Shown here piece by piece: positions 1 through 4,529 of a stretch of DNA of 5,424 nt. The stretch lies in assembly GCA_021828185.1 (NCBI GenBank), contig JAKASI010000027.1, positions 1-5,424 on the forward strand. The letters run 5' to 3'. The first letter of the stretch is position 1. Each line of letters opens with the position of its first letter. A model generated the notes under the pieces. It was given only the letters and a program-made list of their open reading frames with translations. It ran no database searches and was not told the origin of the DNA. Made by a program: the position numbers and the translations under genes. This stretch comes from an archaeon. Its GTDB lineage: Archaea; Thermoproteota; Nitrososphaeria; Nitrososphaerales; UBA183.

Positions 1-226
1 CTGCGAGGTGGACCACTCCATCTACCCCATGCGGCCCTCGCTCCACGCTCGCTATGGCGTCGACCGCCTGGCCGAAGTCGGCGAGGTCCGCTTGGATGGA
101 CGGACAAAGCTCTTCAGCGGGCTTGGCCCTGTCAATGTTGTAGACGTCGTAGCCGTGCGCCCCCAGGTCCCTGATGCACGCCCTTCCGGCTTTCCCGCTC
201 CCCCCGGTGACCACCACCTTCGGCAT
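1..226 (-). CDS. NAD(P)-dependent epimerase/dehydratase (extended SDR), 3'-truncated by window edge
   Basis: Only the first 75 codons are in the window; the gene continues past base 1. Reading the minus strand from the ATG at 226-224 gives an N-terminus beginning MPKVVVTGGSGKAGRACI. This is a Rossmann beta-strand followed by a glycine-rich nucleotide-binding loop (G8-G9-x-G11-x-x-G14). A second strand ends at Asp32 (VYNIDR), where an acidic residue usually contacts the adenosine ribose and favours NAD. A conserved Asp47 (ADLAD) and the VVHLA strand (72-75) follow, as in nucleotide-sugar epimerases and dehydratases. The catalytic YxxxK lies outside the window, so substrate and exact reaction cannot be told. 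The ATG sits 2 nt after the TAG of the S12 hydrolase gene, with GGAG 6 nt upstream, so translation is probably coupled. It is likely the fourth gene of the operon and a cytosolic oxidoreductase or epimerase. Confidence 0.85.
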   Translation of the reverse strand, partial: MPKVVVTGGSGKAGRACIRDLGAHGYDVYNIDRAKPAEELCPSIQADLADFGQAVDAIASVERGPHGVDGVVHLA

Positions 227-228
227 TG

Positions 229-1620
229 CTAGCTCCGCCACAGGGACTCGGTGGTTGGAGGGAGCGGCCCAGACCGTCTGTACCTGTATCGCTCGTACAG
301 CAGCTCGACCCCGTGCTCGTTGAACCTGAACATCACGTCCATCCTGGCGCCGAGGTCGAGCGTGTAGAACCTGGCGACCCCGCCCTCTTCTCCGTCAGGC
401 ACCAGTACGATGTTGTTTCCAATGTCTTCACCAGACAGGATGAGGAAGCTGCCATTCTTCCTCACTTCGGCGAAGATGGTCCCCTTGTAGGCCCTGTATT
501 GCCCCTCCAGCTTCTTCAGGAGCGAGTTGATCCTTACCGGACGCAGCTCCTCCGGTTGTCCTCCCAACAGCAAGGTCATAGCGCTCATTGCGACCACCCC
601 CAGCGGGTAGCCTGTGCCGTTGGCCAGGAGTATCACCCCCGACTTCGTGTCACGTGAATATTCCATGTTGGCCGTGTACACGTCCACAGACCCTCCGTGG
701 CCCACGATCTTGTGCCCTCGGAAGTCTGGGATTATCCTGAGCCCGTAGCCGTAGGAGTCCCCGCCGTAGTATTCTGTCAGGCCTCTGACATAGGGCGTCT
801 CCATCTTGTCCAACGAGTCCCTTGACACTACCCTCGTTCCTTCGAACTCCCCTCCGTTGATGAGCATCTGGACGTAGTTCGAGAGGTCTGCCACGCTGCT
901 TACGATCCCCCCGGCCGCGCCGCTCCCGTAGGGGACCGGTGTTGGGGTGACCTTCAGCCCCCTCACCGCGTAGGGCACCGCGACATCCTTGTCCTTGGAG
1001 ATGTCTTCCCTCTGGATGAAACTCCTGCTCATCTTCAGCGGTGTAAATATCTCGTCCTTGAGAAATTTCTCCCAGGGCCGGCCGCTGACCTTGGAGACGA
1101 TCTCCCCCAGCAGGACGAACCCCTCGTTGAGGTAGAAGTACTTTCGGCCCGGCTCCGACTCCGCCCAGTCGTCGACGTCACTCATGAAGGAGTCAAGGTC
1201 GCCGAAGCTCGATATCGGGAGCCAGTGGTGGTAGTCCCCGAACGCCTGGAAGAGAAGCACCTCCAAAGATCCCAGGCCGGGTATGCCGCTCGTGTGGCTC
1301 AGGAGGTGGTGCACCTCCACCTGCTCGAAGGCCCTCTGCTTCAAAGGGAGAAACTTGGTGACGGGGTCGTGGAAGCCCATCTTCCCCTCCTCCACCAGCT
1401 TGGCGATCGACAGGGCGACGAAGGACTTGGATATGGAACCTATCCCGTAGAGGGTCTGGTCTGTCGCGGGGAGGGCCCCGGCCACGTCCTTGAAACCGTA
1501 TCCTCGAGAATGGGCTACTTTGCCGTCCTCGATCACAGCCGCAGCCACGCTTGGGATTTTGGTCTCGCTCATCTTTGTGAAGACGAGGTCGTCAAACCGT
1601 CGGGGGTCGAACCTGGTCAA
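229..1620 (-). CDS. Serine beta-lactamase / CubicO-family (MEROPS S12) hydrolase, Pab87-like
   Basis: A 463-residue protein with the full penicillin-recognising active site: S62-x-x-K65 (SISK, nucleophile and base), HLLSHTSG at 105-112, Y163-L-N165 within the PGxxxxYxN context, and H308-G-G in place of KTG. After the catalytic fold (about 10-355) comes a region (about 365-455) with a LEGQY segment and alternating strands. This resembles the C-terminal lipocalin-like domain of archaeal Pab87, a D-amino-acid-specific peptidase. Family members include class C beta-lactamases, D-aminopeptidases and esterases, so the substrate is uncertain. The N-terminus is polar with no signal peptide or membrane anchor, implying a cytosolic enzyme. 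The start chosen is TTG at 1620, because residues 1-16 form the helix that normally precedes the IPSVAAAV strand. The first ATG (Met17, 1572) would remove that helix. No clear Shine-Dalgarno is seen. It lies 25 nt after the M19 dipeptidase gene and 2 nt before the SDR, consistent with one operon. Confidence 0.9.
   Translation of the reverse strand: MTRFDPRRFDDLVFTKMSETKIPSVAAAVIEDGKVAHSRGYGFKDVAGALPATDQTLYGIGSISKSFVALSIAKLVEEGKMGFHDPVTKFLPLKQRAFEQVEVHHLLSHTSGIPGLGSLEVLLFQAFGDYHHWLPISSFGDLDSFMSDVDDWAESEPGRKYFYLNEGFVLLGEIVSKVSGRPWEKFLKDEIFTPLKMSRSFIQREDISKDKDVAVPYAVRGLKVTPTPVPYGSGAAGGIVSSVADLSNYVQMLINGGEFEGTRVVSRDSLDKMETPYVRGLTEYYGGDSYGYGLRIIPDFRGHKIVGHGGSVDVYTANMEYSRDTKSGVILLANGTGYPLGVVAMSAMTLLLGGQPEELRPVRINSLLKKLEGQYRAYKGTIFAEVRKNGSFLILSGEDIGNNIVLVPDGEEGGVARFYTLDLGARMDVMFRFNEHGVELLYERYRYRRSGPLPPTTESLWRS
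233..236 (-). promoter_or_regulatory. Shine-Dalgarno site for the SDR gene
   Basis: The minus strand reads TGGCGGAGCTAGCAATG. GGAG ends 6 nt before the ATG at 226 and overlaps the last codons of the upstream S12 gene. The spacing is ideal, so it fixes the start of the SDR gene and supports coupled translation. Confidence 0.6.
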
Positions 1621-1625
1621 TGCGT

Positions 1626-1642
1626 CCGAGCAGCAGGCTCGG
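1626..1642 (-). other. Inverted repeat (6-bp stem, 5-nt loop) between dipeptidase and S12 genes
   Basis: The minus strand reads CCGAGC-CTGCT-GCTCGG, a perfect GC-rich hairpin filling most of the 25-nt gap, starting 4 nt after the dipeptidase stop codon and ending 5 nt before the TTG start of the S12 gene. No U-tract follows, so it is not a classical terminator. It could limit or couple translation of the downstream gene, or be chance in GC-rich DNA. Confidence 0.4.
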
Positions 1643-1645
1643 GCG

Positions 1646-2674
1646 TTAAAGAAGTTCCGGACTGCCTGACTTCCCCCAGCGCGCTGACCGGCCCAGGATG
1701 AAGTTGTACGCGTTGTCGTTCATGACAGCTTCCGCCCTGTCCGAGGAGAGTCCTGCATTGACCATAGCGCGTTTGAACTTGCCCACCTGCGAGATGTCCT
1801 TCAGCCCCTCCGGCGACCCCGACATCCCCAGAAAGTCGGTGCCGAGCGCTGGAAGGGAGTCCCCGCCGACCCTGAACATGTGCTTGGCGTGCTCGGCCAG
1901 CCTTTCCGGTGTGTACGGGTCCCCAATGCAGCTTCGGATGAAGGTGAGGCCGACGATGCCTCCCCTCTTACCCGTCTCGCGAATCAGGGCGTCGGATACG
2001 TTCCGCCTGTTCGCCTGCTCGGAGGAGGCGTCCGAATGGCTGAAGAATGGAGGGAGCTCTGAAACCTTGAGGGTGTCGGACGAAGTCTTCGGGGAAGCGT
2101 GCGAAAGGTCTACCATCACGCCCAGCTTGTCCGCAGCTGCCACAAGCGCCTCCCCTTCGCCTGTGAGACCATAGTCCTTGGTGGAGAGGCAGGAAGCCGC
2201 GAACTTGTTGTCGTAGTTCCAAGTGAGACCGATGGAGCGGACGCCTAGGTTGAAGAACACCTTGAGATCCTCGGGCTCGCCCAGTGACTCACACCCCTCA
2301 ATGTGGAGGAGTACGCCGACCCGGGTCCCGAGGCCTTCGATGTCTTCCTTTGTCCTAACTATCTTGAGGTCCTTCGGATGCATTTCCTCGAGGGAATAGT
2401 AGATCTTAACGAGCTCGATGGCGACGTCTCTCGGCGAGACCAGGGCCGACGAGGGGGACCAGTGGCCGTACATGCGCTGCATTGCGGCCATCTTCCTGAG
2501 GTTGAGGCTCCCTATGAGCGGGAAGATGGAGCCGAGGACAAGCTTCATGCCTGCTCTCCTGTACTTGGGGATGTCCGCCTGTCTTCCTCTGACGTCCTCG
2601 CTGAAGGGGCGAGTGTCCGCGGACCCTCCCATCATGAAGTGGTAACCGATATCTTCGTGGAGGTCCACCACCAT
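1646..2674 (-). CDS. Membrane dipeptidase family (M19) zinc metallopeptidase
   Basis: A 342-residue amidohydrolase-fold enzyme with the whole binuclear-zinc set of peptidase family M19. These are H6-x-D8 (DLHED), bridging Glu126 (LLHIEGCESL), His192 (VDLSHAS), His213 (FFSHSDAS), substrate-binding Arg224 in RRNVSD, and Asp280 (ALGTDF). The spacing closely follows human renal dipeptidase (H20, D22, E125, H198, H219, D288). Family members hydrolyse dipeptides, commonly those with a C-terminal D-residue, and some cleave beta-lactams. The length is normal and the C-terminus complete (NAYNFILG helix). There is no signal peptide, since the metal-binding HxD lies at residues 6-8, so the protein is cytosolic despite the family name. 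The ATG at 2674 is chosen because the core strand begins immediately. A TATA-like box 25-30 nt upstream suggests leaderless transcription from this ATG in addition to read-through from the transporter gene 36 nt upstream. Confidence 0.93.
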   Translation of the reverse strand: MVVDLHEDIGYHFMMGGSADTRPFSEDVRGRQADIPKYRRAGMKLVLGSIFPLIGSLNLRKMAAMQRMYGHWSPSSALVSPRDVAIELVKIYYSLEEMHPKDLKIVRTKEDIEGLGTRVGVLLHIEGCESLGEPEDLKVFFNLGVRSIGLTWNYDNKFAASCLSTKDYGLTGEGEALVAAADKLGVMVDLSHASPKTSSDTLKVSELPPFFSHSDASSEQANRRNVSDALIRETGKRGGIVGLTFIRSCIGDPYTPERLAEHAKHMFRVGGDSLPALGTDFLGMSGSPEGLKDISQVGKFKRAMVNAGLSSDRAEAVMNDNAYNFILGRSARWGKSGSPELL

Positions 2675-2698
2675 AGCAGGTCCGGCTGGGCGATGGCG

Positions 2699-2704
2699 AT
2701 ATAA
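2699..2704 (-). promoter_or_regulatory. TATA-like box of an internal promoter for the dipeptidase gene
   Basis: TTATAT on the minus strand, centred about 27 nt before the ATG at 2674, in the short gap after the transporter stop. This is the spacing expected for an archaeal TBP site driving a leaderless mRNA. It stands out as AT-rich against GC-rich surroundings. No Shine-Dalgarno precedes that ATG, which agrees with leaderless translation. Confidence 0.45.
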
Positions 2705-2710
2705 CTGTCT

Positions 2711-4174
2711 CTAGGATTCGACTTCCACCGCGTGGGCTACTGACGCGACCGCCGGCCCTCTCCTCCTGCTGAACGCGACGAACACGAAGGCCAACACCAG
2801 CAGCGCCACCGAGATTTCGAAGGCGAAGCTCTGGCCCGAAAGATACGAGCTGGCCAAGGCGGGAGGGAGCTTGCCTGACAGGTTCCCGATGAACAGCCGG
2901 TACACGACGCTCGGTGGGATCACCGACGTCGCAGCGGTGAGAGACAGTGCGAAGCTGAGTATCATGCCGGTGTTCCTGAATGTGTTCATCGTCCCAGAGC
3001 CGACCCCGTACTTGGCAGGAGGGGTTGCAGACATTATTGCCGAAGTGTTGGAAGGCCAGAAGAAGGCCAGCCCTACCCCCGAAATCGCTTCTATGACACC
3101 GATCTCCACCAGTGTGGTACCGGTCGTGAGCTGGCTGAACAGGAACAGAGAGAAGGCGGTGACGCCGACCCCCAGCATCGCCGCCTTGCGGAAGCCGAAC
3201 CTGTCCGAGAACATCCCCCCGAACGGGCCGAGTGCCGCCGTGGCGAGAGCGAACGGGATGATGAGATATGCCGAAGTCAACGCCGAAAGCCCGGCAATGC
3301 CCTCTAGGTAGAAGATCAGGAGGAAATTGACGCTGAACACTGCCAGGAACTGGAGCAGGGACGCGATGATCGAGAAGGCGAAGACCCTGTCCCTGAAGAA
3401 GGCGAAGTCGAGGATTGGGTCTTTGCTGTATCGCGACTCCCAGACTGCGAAGACCGCGAAGAAGAGAGGAGATAGCAGAAGGGCCCCGATGGTGGTCCAG
3501 TTAACCCATGAGTAGAGGAGGCCCCAAGTTATCCCCAAGAGGAGCGAAAGGAGGCCCACGGTGAAAGTGACAGCGGCCGGGATGTCGAAGGAACCCCTCT
3601 GCCCAGGTGGTTTCACAACCTTCAGGGTCCTGTATGCCCAAGCGGTCCCGAATATTCCGATGGGGATGTTGATTAGGAAGATCCAGCGCCAGCTGGTGTA
3701 GGTGATTATGACCCCGCCGATCACTATCCCAAGTATGTTCCCGAGCCCCCAGACGATGGACTGGATGCCGAACGCCCTCCCCGTCTCGTTTCGGGGGAAC
3801 GCTTCGGACAGTATCGCGAAGGAGTTCGAGGTAAGGAGGGCGGCCCCGGTCCCCTGTATCACCCTGAACGCGACCAGGGAGAGCCCCGTGGGAGCGAAGC
3901 CGCAGAGGGCCGAGCCTATTGTGAACACCACGAATCCGATGTTGTAGAGGAGTTTCCTCCCGTACATGTCCGCGAGCCTTCCGAGGCTCAGCACCAGTGC
4001 TGTGTTCACCACAAGGTAGGCGATGATGACCCAGATCATGGTCACGAAGTCGGAGTTGAGCTCCTCTGCCATGGGAAAGAGGGCGAGAAGGACCACAGTG
4101 CTGTCGACTGCCGCCATCAGGGCGCCGGTCGACGTAACCGACAGTGCCTTCCACTTGTACTCCAAAACGATCAC
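2711..4174 (-). CDS. MFS transporter, DHA2 (EmrB/QacA-like) family, about 14 membrane helices
   Basis: An integral membrane protein of 487 residues from the GTG at 4174. Family signatures, in order, are the helix-1 motif with Asp24 (AAVDSTVVLLAL), motif A at 65-74 (GRLADMYGRK), motif B at 104-110 (RVIQGTG), and a motif C-like segment at 143-154 followed by TSWRWIFLINIPIG. Hydrophobic stretches number about 14, including a pair near 196-246 that marks the 14-helix DHA2 class. These are usually proton-driven exporters of drugs or metabolites; the substrate here cannot be read. Motif C has Ile150 where GP is usual. Start choice: AAGAGG at 4185-4180 lies 5 nt before GTG (4174) but only 2 nt before TTG (4177), so GTG is preferred; TTG adds one residue. 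It is the first gene of the probable operon, 36 nt ahead of the dipeptidase, and may move the substrate or product of the downstream hydrolases. Confidence 0.92.
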   Translation of the reverse strand: MIVLEYKWKALSVTSTGALMAAVDSTVVLLALFPMAEELNSDFVTMIWVIIAYLVVNTALVLSLGRLADMYGRKLLYNIGFVVFTIGSALCGFAPTGLSLVAFRVIQGTGAALLTSNSFAILSEAFPRNETGRAFGIQSIVWGLGNILGIVIGGVIITYTSWRWIFLINIPIGIFGTAWAYRTLKVVKPPGQRGSFDIPAAVTFTVGLLSLLLGITWGLLYSWVNWTTIGALLLSPLFFAVFAVWESRYSKDPILDFAFFRDRVFAFSIIASLLQFLAVFSVNFLLIFYLEGIAGLSALTSAYLIIPFALATAALGPFGGMFSDRFGFRKAAMLGVGVTAFSLFLFSQLTTGTTLVEIGVIEAISGVGLAFFWPSNTSAIMSATPPAKYGVGSGTMNTFRNTGMILSFALSLTAATSVIPPSVVYRLFIGNLSGKLPPALASSYLSGQSFAFEISVALLVLAFVFVAFSRRRGPAVASVAHAVEVES

Positions 4175-4179
4175 CAAGG

Positions 4180-4185
4180 CCTCTT
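4180..4185 (-). promoter_or_regulatory. Shine-Dalgarno site deciding the transporter start
   Basis: AAGAGG on the minus strand, 5 nt ahead of the GTG at 4174 and 2 nt ahead of the TTG at 4177. It sits in an imperfect palindrome (CCTCT-tg-AGAGG at 4180-4191), so it could be partly masked by pairing. Confidence 0.5.
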
Positions 4186-4193
4186 GAGAGGTT

Positions 4194-4215
4194 TCGGGCA
4201 GCTCCGATTGCCCGA
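4194..4215. promoter_or_regulatory. Candidate operator: 7-bp-arm inverted repeat upstream of transporter gene
   Basis: TCGGGCA (4194-4200) and TGCCCGA (4209-4215) form a perfect dyad with an 8-nt spacer. It lies just downstream, in the direction of transporter transcription, of a TATA-like element at 4217-4224, covering where transcription would start. This is a usual place for archaeal repressor binding. It could also fold as a hairpin if it is transcribed. No regulator gene is in the window. Confidence 0.4.
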
Positions 4216-4216
4216 G

Positions 4217-4224
4217 TATTTGAA
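4217..4224 (-). promoter_or_regulatory. Weak TATA-like box for the transporter operon
   Basis: TTCAAATA on the minus strand, within an AT-richer patch (AATTTCAAATACT). A start site about 25 nt downstream (near 4194) would give a leader of about 20 nt carrying the AAGAGG site. The match to a TATA consensus is only partial. Confidence 0.3.
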
Positions 4225-4354
4225 ATTGCCTCGGCAGAGATGAGGATATGGCGCCGCCCGCACTTTCCAGACCTGAAGACCCGTCTTGCAGCCCAGGACA
4301 GTCGAATGAATTAGGCCCAAATCGACTCGAATTCTCTCAATCGAGCTTGAAATC

Positions 4355-4366
4355 TGCCCCGGCCGG
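4355..4366. repeat. 12-bp direct repeat, copy 1 (TGCCCCGGCCGG)
   Basis: First of two exact copies 88 bp apart upstream of the recombinase. It contains the palindrome CCGGCCGG, which here extends to CCCGGCCGGG (4358-4367). Confidence 0.5.
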
Positions 4367-4442
4367 GACTCGGGCCTTCAGATGCGGGCTGTCATCTTCC
4401 CCTGCCGACCCCGGAATATCTCGGAATTGGCCCGAAAATTCA

Positions 4443-4454
4443 TGCCCCGGCCGG
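4443..4454. repeat. 12-bp direct repeat, copy 2 (TGCCCCGGCCGG)
   Basis: Second exact copy, 88 bp after the first. It lies just before the ATATAG element and the stop codon (TAG, 4458-4460) that closes the recombinase reading frame upstream. Confidence 0.5.
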
Positions 4455-4502
4455 ATATAGCCTGGAGCGATGGCCAATCCCAGACTCGAAAGGTACCCTT
4501 CG

Positions 4503-4509
4503 TTAAAAG
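4503..4509 (+). promoter_or_regulatory. TATA-like box for the recombinase gene
   Basis: TTAAAAG begins 27 nt before the ATG at 4530 in otherwise GC-rich sequence, close to the position of an archaeal TATA box on a leaderless mRNA. It supports 4530 rather than 4470 as the start. A second candidate, ATATAG at 4455-4460, would instead give a leader of roughly 45 nt. Confidence 0.35.
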
Positions 4510-4529
4510 CCCCCGGCCCCCTCTACCGC

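Larger units (their letters stand above)
4175..4529. other. Divergent intergenic region between transporter operon and recombinase
   Basis: About 355 bp without a convincing gene. An open frame at 4248-4460 would encode a Ser/Pro-rich 70-residue peptide with no recognisable features and is not called. Contents, left to right: the AAGAGG site, the 4194-4215 dyad and a weak TATA for the transporter; a short palindrome AAGAC-cc-GTCTT (4276-4287); CTCGA/TCGAG arms (4326-4330, 4341-4345); two copies of TGCCCCGGCCGG (4355, 4443); three GACTCG motifs (4324, 4367, 4483); and TATA-like ATATAG (4455-4460) and TTAAAAG (4503-4509) facing the recombinase. The region carries promoters for both directions and perhaps recombinase or regulator binding sites. 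I found no complete tRNA, and no homopolymer run that would indicate a terminator. Confidence 0.5.

Noticed and set aside
226..1701. Long plus-strand open frames opposite the S12 gene (226-657 and 1225-1701)
   Set aside because: They are antisense shadows in GC-rich DNA, with His/Arg/Pro/Val-rich translations lacking domains, while the minus-strand frame carries a complete active site.
2675..2710. Transcription terminator after the transporter gene
   Set aside because: The gap has no stem-loop with a T-tract and no T-rich run on the minus strand; it looks like a promoter rather than a terminator.
3501..4154. 217-residue minus-strand open frame within the transporter gene
   Set aside because: It is an out-of-frame shadow of the transporter with an Arg/His/Gly-rich translation, no hydrophobic segments and no motifs.
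4355..4378. tRNA 3'-end-like sequence on the minus strand (GGCCCGAGTCCCGGCCGGGGCA)
   Set aside because: It resembles a T-loop plus acceptor end, but the TT of TTCGAGT is CC, the 5' T-stem pairs at only two positions, and no matching 5' acceptor or anticodon arm is found nearby. At most it is an eroded remnant.
4248..4460. Open frame of 70 residues in the intergenic region, in the same frame as the recombinase
   Set aside because: Ser/Pro-rich composition, no recognisable motif, ends at TAG 4458-4460, and it spans the repeats and palindromes. It reads like non-coding DNA rather than a lost recombinase N-terminus.
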